A DNA stretch of 64,000 bases from DASUAO01 sp035763745 (GTDB lineage Bacteria > Actinomycetota > Acidimicrobiia > IMCC26256 > PALSA-555): NCBI GenBank assembly GCA_035763745.1, contig DASUAO010000006.1, positions 1 to 64,000 on the forward strand, in the 5' to 3' direction. Positions 34,295-42,812 of the stretch are shown here, piece by piece (the stretch's first letter is position 1; each line of letters opens with the position of its first letter). A program made the translations under genes and the position numbers. The notes under the pieces are model-generated. The model saw only the letters and a list, made by a program, of their open reading frames with translations. It was not told the DNA's origin and did no database searches.

Positions 34295-34717
34295 TCAGTC
34301 GCTGACACCCGTGCCGCCGAGCTCGCCCAGCGCGCTCCGGAGCCGCTGGGCCTCGGTCGCGAGCGCGTCGGGCGTGGCCGACTGCGCCCGGTCGAGGTGG
34401 AGGTCGTCCTCGCCGCGCACGAGCGGGATCACGTGCAGGTGCACGTGCGGGACCTCCAAACCCGCGACGAGCAGGCCGACCTTGATCGGGTCGTACACGC
34501 GCTGCTGAGCCCGCGCGATCGTCTGCGCGACGACGGTGAGGTGAGCGGCGAGGGCAGGGTCGAGGTCGATCCAGTGGTCGACCTCGACCCGGGGGACCAC
34601 GAGCGTGTGGCCGGGCTGCACCGGCGCGATGGACAGGAACGCGACGCACTCGGGGTCGCGCCAGACGAAGGTCCCGGGGATCTCGCCCTCGATGATGCGC
34701 GTGAACAGGGTCGGCAT
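34295..34717 (-). CDS. HIT-family nucleotide hydrolase/transferase
   Basis: A 140-residue histidine-triad protein. The active motif HVHLHVIPL holds the three histidines, and IIEGEIPG with PGHTLVVPR are usual HIT blocks. HIT proteins hydrolyse AMP-linked nucleotides such as adenosine phosphoramidates; the substrate here is open. The ATG at 34717 is chosen because TAACCT ends 7 nt upstream (leaderless); the longer frame adds an unconserved tail. Confidence 0.93.
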   Translation of the reverse strand: MPTLFTRIIEGEIPGTFVWRDPECVAFLSIAPVQPGHTLVVPRVEVDHWIDLDPALAAHLTVVAQTIARAQQRVYDPIKVGLLVAGLEVPHVHLHVIPLVRGEDDLHLDRAQSATPDALATEAQRLRSALGELGGTGVSD

Positions 34718-34724
34718 CCGCAGC

Positions 34725-34730
34725 AGGTTA
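34725..34730 (-). promoter_or_regulatory. Leaderless -10 box of HIT gene
   Basis: TAACCT on the minus strand ends 7 nt before the ATG at 34717, fixing both promoter and start. Confidence 0.45.
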
Positions 34731-34774
34731 CGTCGGGCCGGGCCGCATCCGTCCAGCCCCACTCGTGCCGGGAG

Positions 34775-34780
34775 TAGGGT
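34775..34780 (+). promoter_or_regulatory. Leaderless -10 box of the SDR gene
   Basis: TAGGGT ends 7 nt before the GTG at 34788, supporting that start over the later ATG at 34836. Confidence 0.45.
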
Positions 34781-34787
34781 CGCCGCC

Positions 34788-35582
34788 GTGCCCGGCCCGC
34801 TTCACCCCGAGATCGATCGCGACGCAACCCGCGCCATGCACTCGGTCGAGGGCCGGGTGATCATCGTCACCGGTTCGGGCCAGGGGGTGGGTCGCGGGAT
34901 GGCCAATCACCTGGCCAAGGCCGGCGCGACAGTCGTCGTCGCCGAGTGGAACGCCGAGAAGATGCGCCGGACCTGCGACGAGCTCTCTGCGCTCGGCGCT
35001 CCGAACCTCGGTATCGAGGTGGACATCTCCCAGCGTGAGCAGATCGATGCGATGGTCGAGCAGGTGGTGGCCGAGCTCGGGCGCGTCGACGGCCTCGTCA
35101 ACAACGCGCAGACGTTCCGCGCCAACGCGCCTGTCGCCGAGGTGAGCGCCGACGACGTGGACGTCTTCTACCGCTCGGGAGTTCTCGGGACGCTCTGGGC
35201 GATGCAGGCGGTCCATCCCCACATGAAGGCCGCCGGCTGGGGGCGCATCGTGACGTTCGGCTCGTCGATGGGCCGGGTCGGGGGTGCCGGCTTCGGCGCG
35301 TACAACGCCTCCAAGGAAGCCATCCGCGGGCTCACCCGCACCGCGGCCCGCGAGTGGGCGGCCGACGGGATCGTGGTGAACACGATCGCGCCGGCCGCGG
35401 CCCCACCGCGTGCGATGGGCAGCGAGCACTACGAGGAGTTCATGCGCACCTGCCCGACGGGGCGCAACGGCGATCCCGAGCTCGACATCGGGCCGATCGC
35501 GCACTTCCTCTGCAGCGACGCGTGCCGCTACCTGACCGGCCACACCTTCATGGTCGACGGCGGCAACTTCCTCTGGTCGTGA
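34788..35582 (+). CDS. Short-chain dehydrogenase/reductase
   Basis: A 264-residue classical SDR. GSGQGVGRG is the nucleotide motif, NNAQ the structural motif, and YNASK the catalytic YxxxK with Ser in FGSSMG. TFMVDGGNFLWS is the typical C-terminus. It oxidises or reduces a hydroxyl/keto group; the substrate is unknown. The stop overlaps the next gene's GTG, a thioesterase-like protein, so both probably act on one acyl substrate. Confidence 0.9.
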   Translation: MPGPLHPEIDRDATRAMHSVEGRVIIVTGSGQGVGRGMANHLAKAGATVVVAEWNAEKMRRTCDELSALGAPNLGIEVDISQREQIDAMVEQVVAELGRVDGLVNNAQTFRANAPVAEVSADDVDVFYRSGVLGTLWAMQAVHPHMKAAGWGRIVTFGSSMGRVGGAGFGAYNASKEAIRGLTRTAAREWAADGIVVNTIAPAAAPPRAMGSEHYEEFMRTCPTGRNGDPELDIGPIAHFLCSDACRYLTGHTFMVDGGNFLWS

Positions 35583-36163
35583 GCAGCACCAAGCGCCAGT
35601 GGGCCGACGCCGACTGGAACGAGGAGTGGCCCGTCGTCGGCGTGCGTCGCGGCGGACCGGAGTCGTCGGCCGGTAGCGACGCCCTGGCCGCCGACGGGTT
35701 CGCCGTCGTCTTCGACGTGGAGCCGATCGCTGCCGATGCCGACACGCACCAGGCGCATCTCAACAACTCGGCCGCGGTGCGGATGTTCAACGAGCTGCGC
35801 GTCGCGTACGTAGCCGCGCATCTCGCGCCCGACTGGCCGCGCCATCTCCGGCGCGGGGGGACGACGGTCGTGGTGCGCGACCTGCGGGTCGAGTACCAGA
35901 GCGAGGCGTCGATGGACGAGCGGTTCGTGGGCGCGATCCGGTGGGCAGCGCGTCGGGGGAAGTCGGGCCTGGTCGAGCAGCGCCTCGTGGAGCAGACGAC
36001 CGCTCGGCCCGTGGCTCGGGCATGGGTCGTCCAGCTGTACCTCGGGGCGACGGGCGCGGTGGAGCCCTTCCCCGACTGGTTCTGGGAGCTCGTCGAGTCG
36101 ACCGAGGGCGCCCCGGTCCCGGTCGTGGACGACGCCCGCCGTCCGTGGGGGCCACCGGGCTGA
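35579..36163 (+). CDS. Hotdog-fold acyl-CoA thioesterase-like protein
   Basis: A 194-residue protein with a 4HBT-like pattern. HLNNSAAVRMFNELR (60-74) corresponds to the GHvNNaxYlryfeear block of hotdog thioesterases, and VVVRDLRVEYQSEA is the central strand. The N-terminal 40 residues are unconserved. The GTG overlaps the SDR stop. The assignment is by motif and context; a non-catalytic hotdog protein is possible. Confidence 0.7.
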   Translation: MSSTKRQWADADWNEEWPVVGVRRGGPESSAGSDALAADGFAVVFDVEPIAADADTHQAHLNNSAAVRMFNELRVAYVAAHLAPDWPRHLRRGGTTVVVRDLRVEYQSEASMDERFVGAIRWAARRGKSGLVEQRLVEQTTARPVARAWVVQLYLGATGAVEPFPDWFWELVESTEGAPVPVVDDARRPWGPPG

Positions 36164-36196
36164 CGGCGCGCCCACCGCTCCGGGGCCCGCCGTCAG
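36160..36196. terminator. Hairpin between convergent thioesterase and isomerase genes
   Basis: CTGACGGCG (36160-36168) pairs with CGCCGTCAG (36188-36196), 9 bp with a 19-nt GC-rich loop. It includes both stop codons. It probably ends transcription in both directions. Confidence 0.45.
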
Positions 36197-36999
36197 GCCC
36201 CGAGGTCCTCGAGCATCCGGCCCAACGTCGCGACGGCGCGGGTGCACGCAGCCTCGTAGCCCTCGTCGTCGATCCGCGGGCCGATGAGCTCGAGGTCGAA
36301 CGCACCCACGTACCCGGCCGCGAGGATCTGGCCGAGGATCCGCTCCAGCGGGATGTCGCCGTCGCCGGGGACGAGCCGGTTCGGCGTCGACAACGTGCCG
36401 ATCGCGAAGTCGCTGACCTGCACGACCCGGAACGTGTCGACGCCCGCGGCGATCGTCCGGGCCAGGCCGCGCTCGGCCCAGCACGCGTTGGTCTCGACGC
36501 ACACCCCGATCCCGAGGCGCCGGGCCAGGTCGACCACGTCGGCGAGCGTGTGGACGAACCCGACGTCGACCCGCAACGAGTTCGTGTGCTCGAGGCCGAA
36601 CGGGAGACCCCGGGCGCGGGCGTCGGCGACGACCGGCTCGAGCGCGGACTCGAGCGCGTCGGCGGCGTCCTCCCACGACAGCTGGCGCGCGGGACCGGTG
36701 GTGAGGATCATGCACTCGGCCGACACGGCCTCGGCCGCGTCGAGCGCGGCGCGCACGCGATCGCGCTGCGAGGGCCACTGCCCGGGATCATCGAGATGGA
36801 ACGGCCCAAGGCCGATGAGGTTCGTGACCCGCACCCCGGCGTCGCGCAGCCGACGGGCGCCCGCGTCGATCCCCGCCCCCTCGAGCTTCGCGAGCGACGC
36901 GCCGATCGCGGTGATCCCCGCCCGCTCGTAGAAGGCCAGGTCCTCGTCGAGGGACCACTGGAAGGTCGAGATCGCCGAGAGCGAGACGCGGGGATGCAC
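36193..36999 (-). CDS. Sugar phosphate isomerase/epimerase family TIM-barrel protein
   Basis: A 268-residue xylose-isomerase-like TIM barrel (AP endonuclease 2 family). SLSAISTF opens strand 1; FGLEHTNS supplies a Glu and GAFDLELIGPRI a C-terminal Glu, both typical metal ligands. Members isomerise sugars or dehydrate inosose compounds; no substrate can be named. It starts with GTG 3 nt after the SDR upstream, so the two are cotranscribed and probably act on one polyol or sugar. Confidence 0.85.
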   Translation of the reverse strand: MHPRVSLSAISTFQWSLDEDLAFYERAGITAIGASLAKLEGAGIDAGARRLRDAGVRVTNLIGLGPFHLDDPGQWPSQRDRVRAALDAAEAVSAECMILTTGPARQLSWEDAADALESALEPVVADARARGLPFGLEHTNSLRVDVGFVHTLADVVDLARRLGIGVCVETNACWAERGLARTIAAGVDTFRVVQVSDFAIGTLSTPNRLVPGDGDIPLERILGQILAAGYVGAFDLELIGPRIDDEGYEAACTRAVATLGRMLEDLGA

Positions 37000-37002
37000 G
37001 GC

Positions 37003-37776
37003 TCAACCCAGGGACGCGGCGCGCGCGTTGCTGCCGCCACCGTCGAGCTGGAGGTTGATGCCGGTGAGGAAGTCGGACTCGTGGCTCGCCAGGTAGACGG
37101 CCGCGTGGGCCACGTCGGACGCCTCGCCGAGGCGGGTGAGGTGCATCGCCTCGAGGCGGGCCCGGCGCTCCGGCGAGAGGTCGGCGTCGCGGCGTTCGTT
37201 GATGACGTAGCCCGGACTGATCGTGTTCGCCCGGATCCCTTGGGCCGCCTCCTCGACGGCGAGAGCCCGGGTGAGCCCGTTGAGCCCGCTCTTGACGACG
37301 GCGTATCCCGCGAGACCCCCGCTCGGGCGTTCGGCCTGTCGGGAGGAGATGTTGATGATCGAGCCGTGGCCCGCCCGGGACATGTGTGGGAGCGCGGCGC
37401 GGCAGCACCACATGGGGGCGCTGAGGTTCACTCGCATCGCCGCCTCCCAGTAGGCGGTGTCCATGGCCCGGATCGTCGCGTCGTTCCCGCCGTCGGGGCT
37501 CGCGACCGCGTTGTTGACGAGCACGGTGAGCCCGTCCGCCCACGCGGCGACGGCGTCGACGAGGTCCTGGCAAGCTTGCTCGCCCGCGAGGTCCGCCGGG
37601 AAGAACCGGGCCGTCCCCCCGTCGGTGGCGATCCGGTCGACCACCGCGCCACCCCGCTCGGCGTCGCGTCCGTGGACGGCGACGACGGCGCCCTGGCGTG
37701 CGAACTCGACCGCGATCGCCCGGCCGATACCCGACGTCGAGCCTGTCACCAGCGCGATCTCTCCCTGCAGGCGCAC
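37003..37776 (-). CDS. Short-chain dehydrogenase/reductase
   Basis: A 257-residue classical SDR with GSTSGIGRA, VNNAV, NISSRQ and the catalytic YxxxK in GYAVVKSG. The end, TGINLQLDGGGSNARA, is standard. GGAGGGA precedes the GTG start. It is first in an operon with the TIM-barrel isomerase. Substrate unknown. Confidence 0.9.
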   Translation of the reverse strand: MRLQGEIALVTGSTSGIGRAIAVEFARQGAVVAVHGRDAERGGAVVDRIATDGGTARFFPADLAGEQACQDLVDAVAAWADGLTVLVNNAVASPDGGNDATIRAMDTAYWEAAMRVNLSAPMWCCRAALPHMSRAGHGSIINISSRQAERPSGGLAGYAVVKSGLNGLTRALAVEEAAQGIRANTISPGYVINERRDADLSPERRARLEAMHLTRLGEASDVAHAAVYLASHESDFLTGINLQLDGGGSNARAASLG

Positions 37777-37948
37777 CGATCCGTCCCTCCGTCTCCCGCC
37801 GGCGAGGCCGAGCCGGCGCCGCCGAGGCTAGCGGCGGGCGTGCAATGGACGGTCCGGGCCGCCGTTGTGGTCCGGAGGGTGCCCCGCCTACCCTGGAGGA
37901 TCCCGGTCGTCCGTCCGTTGCCTCTGTCGCGCGTATGTGGTGTTGTTC

Positions 37949-39019
37949 ATGTGGTCCAGATCGATTGGTGTGATCAGTGTGGCGGTCGCCGTGGCCGTGA
38001 GCCCGGCGTTCGGGCTCCTCGGCGCGCCGGTCGGGGCCACCCCCATCGACGATGCCAAGGCGACGGTCGCCGCCTCCCAGCAGGCGGCGGATGCGGCCGC
38101 GGCCCGCTACGAGGCCGCCGTGGAGGGCCTCGAGGAGCTCACCGCCCGGATCGAGGAGCTCCGGGGCCAGATCGCGACGGGCAAGGCCGAGGTCGCGACC
38201 CTGCGGGCGAGCGCTCGGGAGCGGGCGGTCCGGGCGTACGTGTCCCGCGATGCGCTCGGCCCGGGCACGTTCGTGTTGGACAGTGGCGACCCCCTCGACC
38301 AGATCCGGCGCGACAAGCTCCTCGCCAAGACGAAGGCCCGCGAGGACGCCGACGCCCGCCGACTCCAGGTGCTCACCGAGGAGCTGGACCGTCAGCGGCT
38401 CGAGGTGGAGCGGCGGAAGCTCGAGCAAGAGGCCGTGGTCGCGGAGGTCGAGGTGGAGCAGGTCGCGGTGCAGGCCCAGCTCGAGGAGGCCCAACGCGCG
38501 CTCGACGTCCTCGAGGAGCAGCTGCGCCAGGAGCTCGCGGCCGCGGCCGCCCGCGAGGCCGCCGCGGCGGCGGCACGGGCGGCGAGCAGCCGAGCCGGGA
38601 ACGGACGTGACTACTCGGGCAACTACGTCGCCACGGGGATCGTGTGCCCCATCCGCGGTGCGCTCTCGTTCATCGACTCGTGGGGCTACCCGCGCCACCA
38701 GGGAGCCCACCAGGGCGTCGACCTGATGGCGGCTCGGGGCACTCCCAACGTCGCGGTCGTCTCCGGCAACGTGACCTTCAAGCAGGGTGGCACGTCGGGG
38801 ATGGGCGCCTACCTGCGCGGCGACGACGGCAACCTCTACTACTACTTCCACCTCTCGGCCTACGAGGGCGGTCCCCGGCAGGTCGCGCAGGGTGAGGTGA
38901 TCGGGTACGTCGGCAACACCGGCGACGCCCGGTACACCGCGACCCACACGCACTTCGAGATCCACCCCGGTGGCGGGTCGGCGGTGAACCCCTACCCCTC
39001 GGTGCGGCCCGTCTGCTGA
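37949..39019 (+). CDS. Secreted M23-family peptidoglycan endopeptidase with coiled coil
   Basis: A 356-residue exported protein. A signal peptide spans about 1-30 (hydrophobic VISVAVAVAV, then GATPIDDA). Residues about 40-215 form a long coiled coil rich in Glu, Arg, Ala and Gln. The C-terminal M23 (LytM) domain begins near 233: H254 and D258 in HQGVDLM and H333/H335 in HTHFEIH are the zinc ligands and active-site residues, so it should be catalytic, unlike many EnvC-type activators. It probably cuts cell-wall cross-links during growth or division. GTG codons at 37937 and 37940 are alternative starts. Its 3' end overlaps convergent znuB by 28 nt. Confidence 0.88.
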   Translation: MWSRSIGVISVAVAVAVSPAFGLLGAPVGATPIDDAKATVAASQQAADAAAARYEAAVEGLEELTARIEELRGQIATGKAEVATLRASARERAVRAYVSRDALGPGTFVLDSGDPLDQIRRDKLLAKTKAREDADARRLQVLTEELDRQRLEVERRKLEQEAVVAEVEVEQVAVQAQLEEAQRALDVLEEQLRQELAAAAAREAAAAAARAASSRAGNGRDYSGNYVATGIVCPIRGALSFIDSWGYPRHQGAHQGVDLMAARGTPNVAVVSGNVTFKQGGTSGMGAYLRGDDGNLYYYFHLSAYEGGPRQVAQGEVIGYVGNTGDARYTATHTHFEIHPGGGSAVNPYPSVRPVC

Positions 39020-39927
39020 CCGTGGGGCGGTAGGGCACCGGGGTTCTGAACGTCGATCAGCATGTCCGGCGGGGTGCGACGTCTCCGGCCGGCGTCGCCG
39101 ACGGTGGTCGTACCGACCGCCACGATCCCGAAGCATGCGGTCGCCGCGAGGACGATCGTCCCGCCGGGCGCCGATCCCCACGCGCGGGCGCCGGCGAGGC
39201 CCACGACCGCGCTGAGCACACCCACGAGGACGGCGATCACGAGCGTCCCGCGGAACGAGCGCGCCAGGAGACGGCTGGACGCGACCGGGAGCACCATCAG
39301 CGCCGCGACGAGGAGGACACCGACGACGCGCATCGCGGCGACGACCGTCACCGCCGTGAGCACCGAGAGGAGCGCGCTCGTGGCATCGACGGGGAGGCCG
39401 GCGACGCGTGCGGCGTCCTCGTCGAGCACGGCGGCGAACAGCGGCCGTCCGAACAGTGCGAGCATCGTGACGATCGCGATGCCGAGGCCGGCGATGAGGC
39501 CGAGGTCCTGCGGGGTCACCGTGAGGATCGATCCGAAGAGGTACTCGACGACGGACAGGCTGCCCGCACCACTCCGGCTCACGAGGACGACGCCGAGCGC
39601 GATGCCCCCGTAGAAGACGAGCGCCAGTGCGAGGTCGCCGGTCGCCCGGCCCCGGCGTTGCAGCCAGTCGATCGCCAGCGCGCCGATGATCGCCACGACG
39701 AGTGCGCTCCAGAGTGGCGCGACCTCGAGGAGCAGGCCGGCGGCAACGCCCGCGAACGCGAGGTGGCCGACGCCGTCGCCCATCAGGGCCATCTTCTTCT
39801 GGACGAGGAACACGCCGATCAGCGGCGCGCACACCCCGACGACCACCGCGGCGCCCAGCGCGAGCTGCATGTACTCGCGGTCGAACGGCCACGGGAGGGG
39901 AAGGGTCGCGAGGAGGGCCTCGGTCAC
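38992..39927 (-). CDS. znuB: Zinc/manganese ABC transporter permease
   Basis: A 311-residue ABC-3 family permease with about eight hydrophobic segments. GVFLVQKKMALMGDGVGHLAFAG (split) and LVAALMVLPVASSRLLA are family blocks. The GTG overlaps the znuC stop. The C-terminal 40 residues are polar and arginine/proline-rich. Metal identity (Zn or Mn) is not fixed by the sequence. Confidence 0.9.
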   Translation of the reverse strand: MTEALLATLPLPWPFDREYMQLALGAAVVVGVCAPLIGVFLVQKKMALMGDGVGHLAFAGVAAGLLLEVAPLWSALVVAIIGALAIDWLQRRGRATGDLALALVFYGGIALGVVLVSRSGAGSLSVVEYLFGSILTVTPQDLGLIAGLGIAIVTMLALFGRPLFAAVLDEDAARVAGLPVDATSALLSVLTAVTVVAAMRVVGVLLVAALMVLPVASSRLLARSFRGTLVIAVLVGVLSAVVGLAGARAWGSAPGGTIVLAATACFGIVAVGTTTVGDAGRRRRTPPDMLIDVQNPGALPPHGQQTGRTEG

Positions 39928-40670
39928 TCGATGCCCTCCAGCCAGAGGGGCAGGTCGTCGCGGTGGACGCCGAGGCTCACGCCACCGGCGACGAGCTCGT
40001 CAGGTGGTCCGTCGAACACGATCGTGCGCTTCATCACCATCACGCGGTCGAGGTCGTCGGCGACGGCCCCGAGCTCATGGGAGACGAGCAGGATCGCGGC
40101 CCCGTGCTCGCGAACGAGGTGGACGAGCGAGTCCCGGAACAGCTGTTGGGACTCGGCGTCCACCCCGGCGACCGGTTCGTCGAGGACCAGCAGCTCCGGA
40201 TCGCTCGCCAGCGCCCGGGCGATCAACACGCGTTGCTGCTGTCCGCCCGAGAGCTCGCGCACCGGTCGCCGGGTCGCGGCGCCGAGCCCGACCGCCTCGA
40301 TCGCGTGCGCGATCGCGGCCCGGTCCTCGGACTGCGGCCCCCGCCACCAGCGGCGTCGGGCGAGGCGCCCGGTGCCGACCACCTCGGCGACCGTCGCGGG
40401 GAGGTCGGGGGCCAGCACCCGGCGCTGGGGGACGTAGCCGACCCGACCCCGCTCGACGAGCCGGCGGGGGTCCATCCCGAAGCAGCGGACGGTCCCGGCC
40501 GTGGGGCGGAGGAGCCCGAGGAGGACGCGCAGCAGGGTCGACTTGCCGGACCCGTTGGGACCGACGAGGGCGGCGAACTGGCCGCGGGGCAGGGTGAAGG
40601 ACACGTCCGCGACGACCGGATCCCCGCCGTAGGCATGGGAGACGTGCTCGGCGGTGAGGACGGGATCCAC
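39924..40670 (-). CDS. znuC: Zinc/manganese ABC transporter ATP-binding protein
   Basis: A 248-residue ATPase. Walker A GPNGSGKST is at 37-45, the signature LSGGQQQR at 140-147, Walker B LLVLDEPVAG about 160-169, and VSHE gives the switch His. The GTG at 40670 follows a TATACT box with a 6-nt gap. It is transcribed divergently from the binding protein gene. Confidence 0.93.
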   Translation of the reverse strand: MDPVLTAEHVSHAYGGDPVVADVSFTLPRGQFAALVGPNGSGKSTLLRVLLGLLRPTAGTVRCFGMDPRRLVERGRVGYVPQRRVLAPDLPATVAEVVGTGRLARRRWWRGPQSEDRAAIAHAIEAVGLGAATRRPVRELSGGQQQRVLIARALASDPELLVLDEPVAGVDAESQQLFRDSLVHLVREHGAAILLVSHELGAVADDLDRVMVMKRTIVFDGPPDELVAGGVSLGVHRDDLPLWLEGIE

Positions 40671-40676
40671 GGTCCG

Positions 40677-40705
40677 AGTATAGAATGGGAGTCGTTCCTA
40701 ATAAG
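40677..40705. promoter_or_regulatory. Divergent znu promoters and candidate metal-responsive operator
   Basis: On the minus strand TATACT (40677-40682) ends 6 nt before the znuC GTG, making it leaderless. On the plus strand TAGAAT (40681-40686) can serve znuA. Between them the AT-rich stretch GAATG-GGAGT-CGTTC is an imperfect dyad that could bind Zur, but it is not a good match to known Zur boxes. Confidence 0.4.
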
Positions 40706-40721
40706 CCCCCTCGGGAGTCCC

Positions 40722-41681
40722 GTGCACGGCCCGTTCCATCCCCGGCCCGGACCGGCCCGCCCCTGCCGGTCCGGCTTCCTCTTCCTGCTCGCCGTGCTCC
40801 TCGCGGGCACGTCGGCGGCATGGGCCCCCTCGCCCGCGCGGGCGGCGTCCGCCGACGCCGCCGCGACTCCTCGGCTCAGGGTCGCGGCGGCACTGTTCCC
40901 GCTCGCGGCCGTCGCCCGCTCGGTCGGAGGTTCCCGGGTGGAGGTCGACGACCTGACGCCGCCGGGGGTGGACGCGCACGACCTCGAGCCGACCAGCGAC
41001 CAGGTCGACACGCTGCTCGACGCCGACCTCGCGGTCGTCCTCGGCGGTTCCTTCCAACCGGCCCTCGACCGGGTCACCGAGCGCCGTGACGGTCCGACCA
41101 TCGTCTGGATCGCCGACCTCGAGGGCGCCGCGGCGCGACGGGCCGACGAGGACCCGCACGTCTGGCTCGACCCGGTGCGGGTGGCCCGGTTCGCCGAGCG
41201 GGTCGGGGAGCGCCTGGCCCGCCTCGACCCCGACCATGCGACCGGCTACCGGCGCCGGTCGGGCGCGTTCGTGGCGATCGTCGACGCGCTCGACGCGCGG
41301 TACGCGGCGACGCTCTCGACGTGCGCGCGGGACCTGCTCATCACGAGCCACGAGGCGTTCGGATGGTTGGCGGCCCGCTACGGCCTCCGCGAGGTCGGGG
41401 TGACCCGGGGCTCGCCCGACGCGGAACCGGATCCGGCGCGCGTCGCCGACCTCGCCGACCTGGCCCGCCGAGAGGGCGCCACGACCGTCTTCACCGAGCC
41501 CCTCGCCTCGGACCGCGTCGCCCGAACGCTCGCGCGCGAGGCCGGTGGCTTGGAGACCGTCGTGCTCGACCCGCTCGAGGGGCTGCGCGGCCGTCGTGGC
41601 GCGATCGGCGACGGCGCCGACTACGTGCGGGTGATGGAGCGGAACCTCGACCGGATCGCCACCGCGCTCGACTGCGCCTGA
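40722..41681 (+). CDS. znuA: Zinc/manganese ABC transporter substrate-binding protein
   Basis: A 319-residue binding protein of the cluster A-I metal family. A long signal peptide (about 1-45) ends in SPARAAS. Metal-site histidines are in VDAHDLEP, DPHVWLDP and TSHEAFGW, and FTEPLASD supplies the acidic ligand. There is no His-rich loop. The GTG at 40722 has GGGAG 5 nt upstream. It is divergent from znuC-znuB. Confidence 0.88.
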   Translation: MHGPFHPRPGPARPCRSGFLFLLAVLLAGTSAAWAPSPARAASADAAATPRLRVAAALFPLAAVARSVGGSRVEVDDLTPPGVDAHDLEPTSDQVDTLLDADLAVVLGGSFQPALDRVTERRDGPTIVWIADLEGAAARRADEDPHVWLDPVRVARFAERVGERLARLDPDHATGYRRRSGAFVAIVDALDARYAATLSTCARDLLITSHEAFGWLAARYGLREVGVTRGSPDAEPDPARVADLADLARREGATTVFTEPLASDRVARTLAREAGGLETVVLDPLEGLRGRRGAIGDGADYVRVMERNLDRIATALDCA

Positions 41682-41703
41682 CCAACGACGTACGAGCGCG
41701 GTC

Positions 41704-42759
41704 CTAGCGGGGGCCGTCAGGGACCCGGAGGCGGAGCCCGCCGACCGCGGCGAGCCCGAGCCCGGCACCGAGCGCGAGCATCACGGTCGCGCGCGCGAGG
41801 TCGGATGCGAGCGTCGTGGGGATCCCCGAGCGGGCGAGCGCCGTCACGTCGGCGAGGCCGCCGGCGAGCGCCACGAAGAGACCTGCGACGAGCACCAACG
41901 GTGCGGCCCGGTCCAGCCCCCGCCGGAGCACGGAGATGCAGGCGACGACCGAGAGGACGATCGCGCCGATGGCGTAGACGCTGGCGCCGAGGCGGTCGCC
42001 GGTCGCGAGCGTGGTCCCTCCCCAGCTGCCGATCACGTGGAGCGCCTCGCCGACCGCGACCAGCCCCAGGGTCCCCGCCACGAGCTGCGTGGCCCGGCGC
42101 CTCCGGCTCGCGGCGACCACGAGGCCGGCGAGCACGATTGCGCCGACGATCCAGGGCCAGGGCGGGTGCCCGGGGACCCAGCGAACGTCCCCGCGGACGA
42201 CGATCGCCGTGGGCCCCTGTCGGAGCTCCACTTCGAAACGCTGGATCAGGTGCCCGCGGTCCGGGTCGCGCTGCACGACCGGCGGGTCCGCGCGTCCCAT
42301 CCAGTGGGCGCGGTGGTCGTGCCAGCGGGCCGTCCGCCCGTCATCGACGCGGCGCCACCTCGGTGCGGCGTCGGGATCGGCGGTGGCCGGGACGGGCTCG
42401 CTCGCCTCGTCGACCCGGAGCGAGCGGTTCAGGTAGGTCGCTGGCGATCGGGTGTTCTCGAAGACCCCGCGCGGCCCGACGCGGAGGTACGGCTCACCGT
42501 CGTATCCGAGGACGACGACATCGGTCTCACCCCGGTTGGTGAGCTCGAGTCGGGTCCCGAGGTCGACCGGACGCACGACGACGCCGGCCACCGACGGATC
42601 GATCGACGTGACGCGGGTGCGGTAGTTGCTCGGATCCACGCCGCCGACGCCGTGCGCCACGGCAGGCGACGGCGTCGCCGCCACGAGGAGCGCGCCGAGG
42701 AGCAGCCCGATCGCCGCGATCCGTGGCCCAGGAGCGACGCTCCGCGTCGACATCTGCAT
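41704..42759 (-). CDS. Actinobacterial membrane protein of unknown function
   Basis: A 351-residue protein. A signal peptide ends after SPAVAHG; residues about 40-200 are an outside domain (SNYRTRVTSIDP, YLRVGPRGVFENTRSPATYLNRS); and four to five membrane helices fill about 200-345. WWRVDDG/WHDHRAHWMG-like His- and Trp-rich phrases near 135-160 could bind metal. It is divergent from the copper-type CopC-CopD gene and probably related to it in role. A TATCGT box lies 10 nt before its ATG. Confidence 0.75.
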   Translation of the reverse strand: MQMSTRSVAPGPRIAAIGLLLGALLVAATPSPAVAHGVGGVDPSNYRTRVTSIDPSVAGVVVRPVDLGTRLELTNRGETDVVVLGYDGEPYLRVGPRGVFENTRSPATYLNRSLRVDEASEPVPATADPDAAPRWRRVDDGRTARWHDHRAHWMGRADPPVVQRDPDRGHLIQRFEVELRQGPTAIVVRGDVRWVPGHPPWPWIVGAIVLAGLVVAASRRRRATQLVAGTLGLVAVGEALHVIGSWGGTTLATGDRLGASVYAIGAIVLSVVACISVLRRGLDRAAPLVLVAGLFVALAGGLADVTALARSGIPTTLASDLARATVMLALGAGLGLAAVGGLRLRVPDGPR

Positions 42760-42812
42760 GCGCGCCGCGACGATACTGGGGTCCCCCCGGAGATCAGGAG
42801 TCGAGCACCTCC

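Noticed and set aside
40677..40705. A confident Zur box
   Set aside because: Only an imperfect dyad is visible and it differs from known actinobacterial Zur sites; kept as a low-confidence candidate only.
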